From Halioglobus sp. (lineage in GTDB: Bacteria > Pseudomonadota > Gammaproteobacteria > Pseudomonadales > Halieaceae), in assembly GCA_002699145.1 (NCBI GenBank), contig PABK01000041.1:186001-250000 (forward strand): a stretch of 64,000 bases of DNA, read 5' to 3'. The notes beneath the pieces are model-generated. The model saw only the letters and a list, made by a program, of their open reading frames with translations. It did not search any database and was not told the origin of the DNA. Positions 17,899 to 26,085 of the stretch are shown in pieces. A program made the translations under genes and the position numbers. Numbering within the stretch: the first letter of the stretch is position 1; each line of letters opens with the position of its first letter.

Positions 17899-18437
17899 TC
17901 TCCGTTCTCTGTCGGAACAGGCACGCCGAACAGCGACAGCACCTCTTCGGCTTTGTCTTCCGCGCGCTGTTGCAGTATCTCGTCGGGCACGCCACCGATG
18001 GGGTGGGGCACCACCAGGATACGGGCCTGGGGCAGGCCCAGCGACTGCGCGCAACTGTGCGCGAACGCTTCAAAGTCCGCACTGGCGATTACCACTGCAG
18101 GCACACCAAGCGCCTCGAGCTGTACCAGGTCATGGAGACTCCACGACGTACAGGACCCTCAGTCGGCGGTGCCGGTGATCACATAGTCTGCGTCATTGAC
18201 GATCTCGGCGAGCAGGTCATCCTCCACCGGCGTCGCCGCGGTGCCCTTGGAGCGATTGCCCACCCAGGTGGCGCCGGTGATCTGCGCGATGCGTTTGGCG
18301 GCGCTCTCGATCAGCAGGGCCGCCCCGGGCTTGCGATTGTCCAGGCCGACGATGCGCGCCTCGCTCATGGGTTTGGGCGCTTCCGCCAGGCCGTGTATCG
18401 GCCTGCCGATAGAGCCCTCAGGTGCATAGATCTTCAT
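17895..18437 (-). CDS. UGSC-family selenoprotein (in-frame UGA = Sec93)
   Basis: A 180-aa protein read through an in-frame TGA at 18159-18161. Upstream 92 codons start at the ATG at 18437 (MKIYAPEGSIGRPIHGL) with GGAGG six bases upstream; downstream codons continue in the same frame to 17895. Around the UGA the protein reads VITGTAD-U-GSCTSW, the U-G-S-C redox motif of the UGSC selenoproteins described from marine bacteria. The Cys three residues after Sec (U-x-x-C) suggests a thiol/selenol redox site. A SECIS-like hairpin lies at 18120-18153, and selA, selB and tRNA-Sec are 1-4 kb away. An ordinary gene caller would split or truncate this gene. Its reaction is unknown. Confidence 0.93.
18120..18153 (-). 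promoter_or_regulatory. Bacterial SECIS element in the UGSC gene
   Basis: It begins 5 nt after the UGA. The outer stem is CTGTAC/GTACAG (18148-18153 with 18120-18125). After a 3-nt bulge on the 3' side comes an 8-bp inner stem: GTCGTGGA pairs with TCCATGAC with one G-U pair, closing on the loop GTC. The loop sits about 19 nt after the UGA, within the usual bacterial range, and carries the expected G and U. Pairing was judged by eye. Confidence 0.8.
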
Positions 18438-18486
18438 TTCTTCCTCCGTCGTTATCGACTGTTGCGCTGCCGGTCCGCCCCCCGCT

Positions 18487-19602
18487 TCAGACTGTGACCG
18501 GCAGGGTAACGCTCTTAGTCATGCCCCAGCTGGGGATGACGCAACTGTGCTTGCCTGGTCCCCCGGCGACCAGGACCTTGATATTCTGCGGATCATCGGT
18601 GATGTGCATCATCTCGTCGTCGTCCATTTCCCTGATGGTATCCGCCCAATTGGCGACCTGGAAATGGCGACGGAAAACACCCGCCCTGGTTTTGGCTTTC
18701 TCGTACAGGCAGCGCTGGACATCCGCGCAGGACCAGCCCGCGTTGGCCATGATCTGGGCATGTTCCGGCCCCAGCACCACGAAGAACTCGGCGAATGACA
18801 GCGGCGCATTGTTCGAGCCCATGGTCATCATGACACTCGCCGCCTTCTCCAGGATGATCTCGGGGTTGTCGGTCTCCATGTCGTGGAAGTTGTGCGGGTT
18901 CTCGCCGCAGGTGACCGTTACCGCGCTCTCGGCGTCGACGCCGTAGCGCTGCGGAAACGCTTCCCAGGGCGTTTCCTCGGTATTCTCCGCGATGCAGTAG
19001 CTGTACTTGGACGGCTGTCCCTGGGTGGACGCGTCGCCGTCGCCCACCGTGGAACCGGCGATATGCAGCAGGATCAGGCGGATGGCCCGCCCCACTGTCG
19101 CATTCGCCCTGCAACCCGGGCCGAAGGTGCCGCGCCCCGAGTTGAAGCCCAGCTTCTTCACCGCCTTGCCATGCACGATAAGCAGGGGCGCAACCGGGTG
19201 GGTGGTGGCGTTTACGCCCTGCAGGTTGATTTCCGGGCTGGTCAGCGCGCGCACCGCGGAGGTGATGACCGGCAGCACGCCGTTGGGACATCCGGCCAGC
19301 ACCGCGTTGACCGCCAGCAGGCGGCGTGTCGCCTGGCCAAAGCGCGGCGGCAGTGTGGCGACGATCTCGTCCGGTGGCGGGGCTTCCTCCCCCTCGCCGA
19401 CCGCGAGCATGGCCGCGACCCGCTCCTCGGTCGGCGCCACCAGCGGCAGGCCATCACCCCAGCCGTTGGCCTCGAACAGCGCCATCAGTTCCTCGGGGTC
19501 TTCCGTGCCCAGGTCGAGCTCGGGCCTGACCCCGGCGGACACCAGCGGCATAGCACAGACATCGTCTTCACATTCCATGGCGCCTCTCCCAAATTCACTC
19601 AT
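18487..19602 (-). CDS. Conserved protein of unknown function, partner of UGSC selenoprotein
   Basis: A 371-aa soluble protein (363 aa if the ATG at 19578, preceded by GGGAGAGG, is the true start). No signal peptide or TM segment. Recognisable blocks are GWGDGLPLVAPTEERV (about 47-62), AVNAVLAGCPNGVLPV (about 96-111), GFNSGRGTFGPGCRANATVG (about 152-171) and SKYSYCIAENTEETPWE. I recall this type of protein beside UGSC genes but know no assigned function. Several conserved Cys, Gly and Asn residues suggest an enzyme. It overlaps the dehydrogenase gene by 4 bp and is followed by the UGSC gene 49 bp on, so all three are one operon. Confidence 0.8.
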   Translation of the reverse strand: MSEFGRGAMECEDDVCAMPLVSAGVRPELDLGTEDPEELMALFEANGWGDGLPLVAPTEERVAAMLAVGEGEEAPPPDEIVATLPPRFGQATRRLLAVNAVLAGCPNGVLPVITSAVRALTSPEINLQGVNATTHPVAPLLIVHGKAVKKLGFNSGRGTFGPGCRANATVGRAIRLILLHIAGSTVGDGDASTQGQPSKYSYCIAENTEETPWEAFPQRYGVDAESAVTVTCGENPHNFHDMETDNPEIILEKAASVMMTMGSNNAPLSFAEFFVVLGPEHAQIMANAGWSCADVQRCLYEKAKTRAGVFRRHFQVANWADTIREMDDDEMMHITDDPQNIKVLVAGGPGKHSCVIPSWGMTKSVTLPVTV

Positions 19603-20651
19603 GCGAAACCCAGGGCCTGCATATCGACCCGGTTACGCAGGGGCTCGCCGCGCACGTAGCGCTGCAGGTTATCTTCGAACAGATCGAAGACATCGTCCAG
19701 GTAGCGATCCACCGACACGGACGAGTGCGCGCTAATGAACACGTTGTCCAGGTCCCACAAAGGGCTTTCCACCGGCAGCGGCTCCACTTCGAACACGTCC
19801 AGCGCGGCGGCGGCGAGCTGACCGGAGGCCAGTGCACCCGGTATCGCCGATTCGTCGACCAGCGAGCCGCGCGCGACGTTGACCAGCACCGTGGCGGGCT
19901 TCATCGCCTCGAACGCGGCGCGGTCGATGAGATGGTGGGTCTCCGGCGTGGCGGGCGCCGACACCACCACGGCGTCGCAGCGCGCGAGCATCTCGTGCAG
20001 CTGTGCGGTGGTGAACAGTTCGTGCGCCGAGCCCGCGTCCACACCCGGACGGCCGGCACTGCGCCGTGTCGCCAGTACAGTACAACCCAGTGCGCGGGCG
20101 CGCTGCGCCACGGCCTCGCCGATGGCCCCCAGGCCGACGATACCGATCACCGAGCCGGCGAAGCTGCGCCTGTAAGTGCGGGTGTACTCGTGCTGTCGTT
20201 GATACTGCTCGGCCTCCGGCAGGCGCTTCCACACCTGCAACAGGCGCGCGATCACGAACTCGGAAATCGAGTCGGCGCTCACCCCGGAGGCGTTGGTCAC
20301 TACCACCCGGTCACGCGACACGCCGGCCGCGGCGAACTGGTCGACCCCGGCGCCCATACCCTGCAACCAGCGCAGATGGGGCGCGCGCTCCATCAGGCGC
20401 CCGGGGGTATGCAGCTGAACCAGCACCTCGGCGCGCGCCAGTGCTGCGCGCCGCTGCGCGGCGAACCCGGCCGCCCAGGGCGGGGGCTCCTCATGGGGGC
20501 GGTCCGGGGGCATGGTGAGCCAGTCACCGCCTTCGTCCACCGGCAGTGTGATGACCTCGACGCGCGGATCGACAGCGCGCAAACGCTCGACAAAGCGCGC
20601 TTCCTGCAATGCGGGGTAGCCAATACAGACCACGAGCGGATCACTGCTCAT
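19599..20651 (-). CDS. D-isomer-specific 2-hydroxyacid dehydrogenase
   Basis: A 350-aa NAD(P)-dependent oxidoreductase. The Rossmann motif is GIVGLGAIGEAVA (about 170-182), with NVARGSLVDE and DVFEVEPLPVESPLWDLDNV as family signatures. The usual catalytic His region reads ISAHSSVSVDRY. It would interconvert a 2-keto acid (or similar carbonyl acid) and its D-hydroxy form in the cytoplasm. A GGAGAG site precedes the start. The gene follows the hydrolase gene by 33 bp and overlaps the next gene by 4 bp, placing it inside the selenoprotein operon. Substrate not determined. Confidence 0.9.
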   Translation of the reverse strand: MSSDPLVVCIGYPALQEARFVERLRAVDPRVEVITLPVDEGGDWLTMPPDRPHEEPPPWAAGFAAQRRAALARAEVLVQLHTPGRLMERAPHLRWLQGMGAGVDQFAAAGVSRDRVVVTNASGVSADSISEFVIARLLQVWKRLPEAEQYQRQHEYTRTYRRSFAGSVIGIVGLGAIGEAVAQRARALGCTVLATRRSAGRPGVDAGSAHELFTTAQLHEMLARCDAVVVSAPATPETHHLIDRAAFEAMKPATVLVNVARGSLVDESAIPGALASGQLAAAALDVFEVEPLPVESPLWDLDNVFISAHSSVSVDRYLDDVFDLFEDNLQRYVRGEPLRNRVDMQALGFA

Positions 20652-20684
20652 GCATCGCTCTCCAGGCCGGGTTCCGTGTCATTT

Positions 20685-21716
20685 TCATATTGTGCCCTGG
20701 TCCTCGTAAACCAGCTTCACTTCGTCGAAATCCTCGTCCGCAGTGCGCAGTTGCTGCAGGGCCTTCCCATCCTCTTTCAGGTACGCATCGAAGAACGCCA
20801 GGATAACGGACTGGACAATGGCCTTCTGGCGCAGCGGATCGATGAGGCCGCCGCGCTCCTCGCAGAGCGGCAGGTCCATGCCGGGCGCATGCTCCTCGAA
20901 CCACCCGCAATCTGGGTTGACGCCGTCGGCGGGTACATCGGTGCGATCGCCGAACCAGACGTGGGGCGCGCCCTCGATCATCACGTGATACCTGGGGCTG
21001 CGCAGGCGGGCGTAGTAGGCGTAGGGACCGCCGGTGGTGGAGTCGAATACATCCCGCGTGCCGGCGAAGATCAGCGCGGGCACCGGGACGTCGGCGTGCA
21101 GCGTGCCGTCGAAGCCCAGGCCGAAGGAGAGCGCCGCGTACGGGGGATCCGCCGTCGCGATCATCGCGTTGGCACCGATACGCGCATCGCGGGTCTGCAT
21201 CCCGTAACTCAGGAAGTAACTGGTTACGGCGCCCAGTGATATGCCGGTGGAGCCGATACGGTCGGCGTCGATGGCGGCGCCAAACTGCGGATGCGCGAGC
21301 AGCGAGTCGATGATGAAGCTGACGTCACCGGGCTGGTTGCCCGCGTCGCTGAGCTGCAGTTCCCCCGCCTCCCGGCTGGCGACAGAGACGCTGGATGTCA
21401 GGGGATAGGCCGCCGCCGCGACGACGTAGCCGTGGCGCGCCAGGTGTTTGGCGATATGCGACGCGTTGTCCGGGGTACCACCGGTGCCATGGCTGTAGAT
21501 CACCAGGGGCCAGCGCGAGCCGCCGGCGACGGGCGCGTCCTCGACGGGCTCCGCCTGCGCGTGCTCCGATGGATACCAGATCATCACGTCCAGGCGTCGA
21601 TCCGGGGTACCGGCGAACTCCCCCGCTGCAGCGGTGGGACGGCCGCTGTCGATGAACGTGGCGCGCGCCAGGCCAACACCGTGGGGGGCCGCTGTGGGCG
21701 ATGCGGATAACGACAT
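20685..21716 (-). CDS. Alpha/beta hydrolase (dienelactone hydrolase / PAF-acetylhydrolase-like)
   Basis: A 343-aa alpha/beta hydrolase. The oxyanion region is VIYSHGTGG, the nucleophile elbow GSTGISLGA (G-x-S-x-G), and a likely catalytic His lies in EGAPHVWFG. It would cleave an ester or lactone. The ATG at 21716 has no close ribosome site; AGGAGG is 19 nt upstream. The same frame upstream encodes WIAALLLTTGGAQAQTG, which looks like a signal peptide, but it is closed by a TAA without a start codon. The native protein may be exported, with the sequence here carrying a frameshift. First gene of the selenoprotein operon, downstream of the 43-bp element at 21908-21950. Confidence 0.85.
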   Translation of the reverse strand: MSLSASPTAAPHGVGLARATFIDSGRPTAAAGEFAGTPDRRLDVMIWYPSEHAQAEPVEDAPVAGGSRWPLVIYSHGTGGTPDNASHIAKHLARHGYVVAAAAYPLTSSVSVASREAGELQLSDAGNQPGDVSFIIDSLLAHPQFGAAIDADRIGSTGISLGAVTSYFLSYGMQTRDARIGANAMIATADPPYAALSFGLGFDGTLHADVPVPALIFAGTRDVFDSTTGGPYAYYARLRSPRYHVMIEGAPHVWFGDRTDVPADGVNPDCGWFEEHAPGMDLPLCEERGGLIDPLRQKAIVQSVILAFFDAYLKEDGKALQQLRTADEDFDEVKLVYEDQGTI

Positions 21717-21907
21717 GCCGGTCTGAGCCTGCGCTCCTCCTGTCGTGAGCAGTAGCGCGGCGATCCAGCCCGGTTACCGTCTGGCATCACGATGCACGCG
21801 CCACCTCCATTCTTATAGTTGCCGACGGCGCCAGGCTGTGCGCGCCAGGCCGCCGCCCGGCGGGAGATGACGCACCGGGCCTTCCATACTATGAACGCCT
21901 GAAACCT

Positions 21908-21950
21908 TATTCAAATGAGGAATCCACAAGCAGGCATAGCGTTTTGGCAT
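21908..21950 (-). promoter_or_regulatory. Conserved 43-bp promoter element, copy A
   Basis: This element matches 33637-33679 at 37 of 43 positions; the flanks do not match. Shared cores on the plus strand are TATTCAAATGA, AATCCACAAGCAG and TAGCGTT. Within copy A, ATTC-N7-GAAT is a 15-bp inverted repeat of LysR type. It lies 192 bp upstream of the hydrolase gene and just past the 3' end of the LysR gene, so it is probably the LysR-controlled promoter of the selenoprotein operon (inference). Confidence 0.65.
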
Positions 21951-21985
21951 GGCGCGCACGGCGCGGCGGCGGCAGGGACCGCGGG

Positions 21986-22912
21986 CTAGGGGGCTATACC
22001 CAGCTGCGTCATGACCAGGGCTTTCAGTCGCCGCCCGGCCGGCGACAACTGGCGCCCCTTCAGCTGTACCAGGTGGTAGGGCGGCAACTGTATCGGACCG
22101 CGCAGGGGCAACACGCGGAACTTGGCCCCGATACTGGGGCCGGTGAGGAAGCTGGTCACTTCACTGGACAGCAGTGTCATCGCCGAGGTGGATTCGACGA
22201 TGGCGAGCATGGCCAGCTCCGAGGTGGTTATGATGGTGTCACCGAGCAGGCCCACACTATCGGACAGGGAATAGTCCGAGGCCTCCTCGATGGGCTCGCG
22301 GGTGGTGTGCACCACCCACTCGTAGGCGGCCAGCTCTTCGACGGTGACCTCGCCCGCATCGGCCAGCGGATGATGCTTGCCCACCAGCACATTCTGGATC
22401 TCCGAGCGCCCCTCGTGTACCTCGAACTCATTCACGTCGAAGCTGGGCGGCAAGCGCGCCAGGACGAAATCGTTCCTGCCCTCGACCAGGCCTTTCATCA
22501 GGTCATGGCTGGTCTCGACATTCAGCTGCACCGTCACCCTGGGCGTGGCTTTCTTGAGCTGCCGCACCGCCGGAATGACGTAGGCCAGCGTCGCACCGAT
22601 CACCGAACCGACTGTGGCGACGCCGGTTTCACCGTTCCTGAGTTCGTCGACCTCCCTGGACAGGTCGTCCAGGTCCAGCAGTATGCTGTGTGCGCGACGC
22701 TCCAGGGCCTCGCAGATAGCCGTCGGCACCATACCCTTGGCCTGGCGCTCGAATAACTGTTCGCCGACGATTTTCTCGATCTCCGACAGCATGCGCGACG
22801 CACCGGACTGGGTCATCGCCAGGCTGTCCGCCGCCAGGCCCAGCTGGCGGTGCTGGCAGATGGCGCGAATCAGGCGCAGGTGGCTCAACTTCAGTTGTCT
22901 GGCGAGGCTCAT
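21986..22912 (-). CDS. LysR-family transcriptional regulator
   Basis: A 308-aa LysR regulator. The N-terminal helix-turn-helix (about 5-64) reads LSHLRLIRAICQ, then AADSLAMTQSGASRML. A linker and a substrate-binding domain (about 92-300) follow. It sits alone between the LuxC/LuxE operon (230 bp upstream) and the selenoprotein operon, on the same strand as both. The 43-bp element upstream of each operon contains LysR-type symmetry, so this protein is the most likely shared regulator. No inducer can be deduced. Confidence 0.93.
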   Translation of the reverse strand: MSLARQLKLSHLRLIRAICQHRQLGLAADSLAMTQSGASRMLSEIEKIVGEQLFERQAKGMVPTAICEALERRAHSILLDLDDLSREVDELRNGETGVATVGSVIGATLAYVIPAVRQLKKATPRVTVQLNVETSHDLMKGLVEGRNDFVLARLPPSFDVNEFEVHEGRSEIQNVLVGKHHPLADAGEVTVEELAAYEWVVHTTREPIEEASDYSLSDSVGLLGDTIITTSELAMLAIVESTSAMTLLSSEVTSFLTGPSIGAKFRVLPLRGPIQLPPYHLVQLKGRQLSPAGRRLKALVMTQLGIAP

Positions 22913-23142
22913 CTTCGAGTACTGGACGTCGCTTTTCCGGCAATGAGCAGCAAGTTATACACCATCCGCCCCACCTTCCACCATCAGCGACGGCAGGTTG
23001 CGCGCAGGCGTGGGAGGCGCTAGCGATCACCGGGCCAACTGGGGTAACCGGGCCCGGCGGGGCAGGCGACGCCCCTGGCGGTGTCGCAACCGCCGTACTC
23101 GATCACTCGTTACAGGGTCAGTGCGGTGCGGCGCCCGCTGCG

Positions 23143-24582
23143 CTACTGTGTGTCATCCACAATCCACTTGCACATCCTGCGCAGGGGCTCCAGGCCGTCC
23201 TGGGGCCCATCGCCCGGGGGATTGATGGCGCCGCCCAGGGACACCAGTCGCTGCCCGCCCTGGTAGGCCAGCCTGTCGCGAATTTCCGTCTTCAGCGACT
23301 CGGGGTAGATACCGATGGTTTGCGTGTACGCGTTGACCGACTGGATCGCGGTTTCCACGCTATCGATAGGCACCAGGTTGGCGACGCGGCAGGCGAGCTG
23401 GCGGGCAAAGTCCACCTGCTCGCTGTCATGGGAGACGATGACCGCGCCCTCGGAGCCCTTGCCGCCGATCACCGTGTAGTCTTCGGCGACAAAGCGCAGC
23501 CCGTCAATCTCCTGTTTCAGGTCGGGGTCGAAGCTGTGATGCGGTGTGCTGATCTCCTCGGGCAGCGCCTGGATAGCGTCGAACAGCGCCTGGCCAAAGC
23601 GCCTGGCCCTCTCCAGGCCGGCCTCGTCGGTCCCGCTGACGATATAGATGACACGCGCGTTCAGGCAGCCCTCCTGGTTGAAGCCGCCGACATCCAGCGC
23701 GGCCTTCGCGGCAACGCTGTTCATGGTCTGTTCGTCGGCGAAGGCCTCTTCCCCGATAATGGTCCCGCTCTGCTTGGGATCCAGGGTAATGAGGTCGATA
23801 CCCGGCTGCAGGTAGCCGGAAATGTGTTTGATACTGGCAAAGCCGCCCCAGGCAACGATCTTCTCGATATTCTTCGGCCGGTACAGCTCTGCCTCGAAGG
23901 AGGCGTCGCCACCCTTCCAGTAGGCTACTGACAGGTGTTTGGTCACCGGGTGATCCGGGTCCATGTCGATCATCGTTCTGGCCACAGCGGTCGTCGTCAG
24001 CGGGTCGTTGGACGGCGCCTTGACGATCGCGTCGCTCCGGGTGAGCGCATTCCTGACCACGGTGGCCACCCCGACCATGGGCGCGTTGCCCGCGATGACG
24101 TGCACGGTGCGCGCGCCGAATGCGCGCACCTGCACACCCTCCCTCAAGGAAACCCAGCCGTCGAGATAGTCGATACCAACGGTATGATCTATCGAATTCA
24201 ACAGGCTCTCCTTGACGAATGTCCCGGGCATGCCCTCATAAATCGAGCGCAGTATGGACTCGGAAAGGCCCGAGGTACGTTTGGACAGCTCAAAGGCCTC
24301 CTGCATGTAGGCGTTCTTCGAGAACTCCAGGCGTTCGCCGAGCCGGACCAGGTAGTCGGCGATCTCGTCAATGCTCAGCGAGTAGAGGTCGGCCATCGCC
24401 GACGGCCGCGTCATCACGATCCTGTCGATATAATCCACCGGGTTGGCGGACCTGAACTGGCTGCCCTGCTGGCGCCCGCCATAGTCTACCGAGTAGTCCT
24501 CGATGACTTCACCGCGTATGATCAACGGGACATTGAATACCTGTTGCACCGCCTCGTCTCCGTCCTGCTCAATCATGGTCAT
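23143..24582 (-). CDS. LuxC-like acyl reductase, paralog 1
   Basis: A 479-aa protein of the LuxC acyl-CoA/acyl-protein reductase family (aldehyde-dehydrogenase superfamily), which reduces an acyl thioester to an aldehyde with NADPH. The N-terminus has LIIRGEVIEDY; the cofactor region includes VHVIAGNAPMVG and IVKAPSNDPLT; catalytic Cys is C306 in FNQEGCLNAR. IVAWGGFASIKHI is also typical. Full length for LuxC (about 480 aa). It is the last gene of the operon, 15 bp after the LuxE-like gene that ends at 24598, as a luxC/luxE pair would be. No luxA or luxB is present, so light production is not its role here. Confidence 0.9.
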   Translation of the reverse strand: MTMIEQDGDEAVQQVFNVPLIIRGEVIEDYSVDYGGRQQGSQFRSANPVDYIDRIVMTRPSAMADLYSLSIDEIADYLVRLGERLEFSKNAYMQEAFELSKRTSGLSESILRSIYEGMPGTFVKESLLNSIDHTVGIDYLDGWVSLREGVQVRAFGARTVHVIAGNAPMVGVATVVRNALTRSDAIVKAPSNDPLTTTAVARTMIDMDPDHPVTKHLSVAYWKGGDASFEAELYRPKNIEKIVAWGGFASIKHISGYLQPGIDLITLDPKQSGTIIGEEAFADEQTMNSVAAKAALDVGGFNQEGCLNARVIYIVSGTDEAGLERARRFGQALFDAIQALPEEISTPHHSFDPDLKQEIDGLRFVAEDYTVIGGKGSEGAVIVSHDSEQVDFARQLACRVANLVPIDSVETAIQSVNAYTQTIGIYPESLKTEIRDRLAYQGGQRLVSLGGAINPPGDGPQDGLEPLRRMCKWIVDDTQ

Positions 24583-24597
24583 TCGCTGCCATCGCTC

Positions 24598-26013
24598 CTA
24601 GGCCGACGCGTTGATAAGAAACTCCAGGGCCTTGTCGTGCGCCTCGGGCGCCCCTGAGCAGTTGATCTTGTCGTCGCCACCCTCTTTCTCGCTGTAGCGC
24701 CTGATTTCGCCCTTCACATAGGCGCCCTGGCGGCCGCAGGCGCACACATTGTCATAGCCCGACAGCGTGACCTCGTCACCGCTGATGAAGCCGCCCCAGT
24801 AGGTCTCAGGCATGGTATCCAGGAAGGCGAAACGCCCGACCTGCTCGCCCGTCCGGGGCAGGGCCTCGCCGCTGATCGGGTCGAGTACAAACGGGATGAT
24901 GCTCGGCGGTATGTGGTAGTGGCCGTGCTCGCACTGCACGAAGGGCGTGGTCATCTCGCTCATCCCGTACAACTCGTAGGCACGCTCGAAGCCCGTCACC
25001 TCGTAGATCATTTCCTTCCAGCCCTGCGGCAGCTCGACACCCTTGTTGCCGCCCCCGGTCACCAGCACGCTGTCCGCGCCGAAGATGCCGGTATAGCCCT
25101 GCGCCTTTGCCTCGGACATGGCCTCGTACAGCATCGTCCAGACCGTGCACATGTAGATAGGCTTGCCACCGAAGCGCTCTACCGCCTCGGCATAGAATTC
25201 CCTGGTTCGCTGCTGCTTGACCATCTCCCGCTCGACAAAAATGTCTTTCTTGGCCAGCAGCTCCGGGCTGATCTCCAGTTCTCCCAACTCGCCGCGCGCC
25301 TCCGCCGCCCTGATGCGGCCCCCCAGGGAGGCGATATCGGCGCTGAGAATATCATCGTACAGGTACAGGCTGTTCTCGTCGGTAATGCCAAACAGCTCGG
25401 CCTGGGACTGGGAGGTGCGTATCATGGTCTGGTAGCCGCGTTTGTACGACGGGAACACCAGCGGCAGCGGGTTCTCAATCATGTCCGGCCCGGTGTTGTC
25501 GCCAAACCAGTCGCGAATCAGGTTTCTCATCAACACGTTGGGCACATGGCCCTCGGTCCTGTTCCTGGGCAGGAATGACAGCTTGCCGGTGGTGCCGGAG
25601 GAATGGCACAGGGTGAGGTTGGTCTCCTTCTCCAGTAGGTCGATCCATTCGTCGATGGACTTGCAGGCGCTGGCGTCGACAGCGGAAAGGTCCTCGGTGG
25701 TCAGGCCATTCAACCAGCGGGTGAGCTGCTTGAACTTGTTCTTCTCGAGGTAGGACAGCGGATAGGACTTGTACACCGTGTGCGGAAACAGGACCTTGAC
25801 CAGGTCGTCCAGGTTCTCGATCGAATCCACCCCCTGCTCTTGCGCCAGGCGATCCAGCGTGGACACCCCGCTCCGGAGCTTTTCGAACTTTCGCTTCGCC
25901 GTGACCAGGTAATACTCTTCCAACTCGCTGCCATGCACTTCGAACCCGGCGTTGTAGCGCTCCTCGATGAAACTTTTCGGCGCGGCTGCCAGCCTGGTCA
26001 GGTAGTCGTTCAT
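24598..26013 (-). CDS. LuxE-like acyl-protein synthetase, paralog 1 (canonical)
   Basis: A 471-aa LuxE-family enzyme, which activates a carboxylic acid with ATP and passes the acyl group to a Cys. The adenylation motif is intact: HSSGTTGKLSFLPR (137-150). Further blocks are ELYGMSEMTTPF and the C-terminal region CACGRQGAYVKGEIRRYSE followed by DDKINCSGAPEAHDKALEF, which contains the Cys equivalent to the acylated residue of LuxE. Of the three paralogs this one keeps both halves of the signature. Vibrio LuxE is about 370 aa, so this is a longer version. Clusters directly with LuxC-like paralog 1. Confidence 0.9.
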   Translation of the reverse strand: MNDYLTRLAAAPKSFIEERYNAGFEVHGSELEEYYLVTAKRKFEKLRSGVSTLDRLAQEQGVDSIENLDDLVKVLFPHTVYKSYPLSYLEKNKFKQLTRWLNGLTTEDLSAVDASACKSIDEWIDLLEKETNLTLCHSSGTTGKLSFLPRNRTEGHVPNVLMRNLIRDWFGDNTGPDMIENPLPLVFPSYKRGYQTMIRTSQSQAELFGITDENSLYLYDDILSADIASLGGRIRAAEARGELGELEISPELLAKKDIFVEREMVKQQRTREFYAEAVERFGGKPIYMCTVWTMLYEAMSEAKAQGYTGIFGADSVLVTGGGNKGVELPQGWKEMIYEVTGFERAYELYGMSEMTTPFVQCEHGHYHIPPSIIPFVLDPISGEALPRTGEQVGRFAFLDTMPETYWGGFISGDEVTLSGYDNVCACGRQGAYVKGEIRRYSEKEGGDDKINCSGAPEAHDKALEFLINASA

Positions 26014-26085
26014 AGGGGCCTCTGGTTATCGTCGGTTGTACAAGTGCATGGAAGGAACTGTGGTGCGGGCTTGCGCCCGCAGCCT

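Noticed and set aside
18159-18437. A frameshifted or nonsense-mutated pseudogene
   Set aside because: The phase is kept across the TGA, the U-G-S-C motif and SECIS hairpin are present, and selA/selB/selC are adjacent, so recoding is the better explanation.
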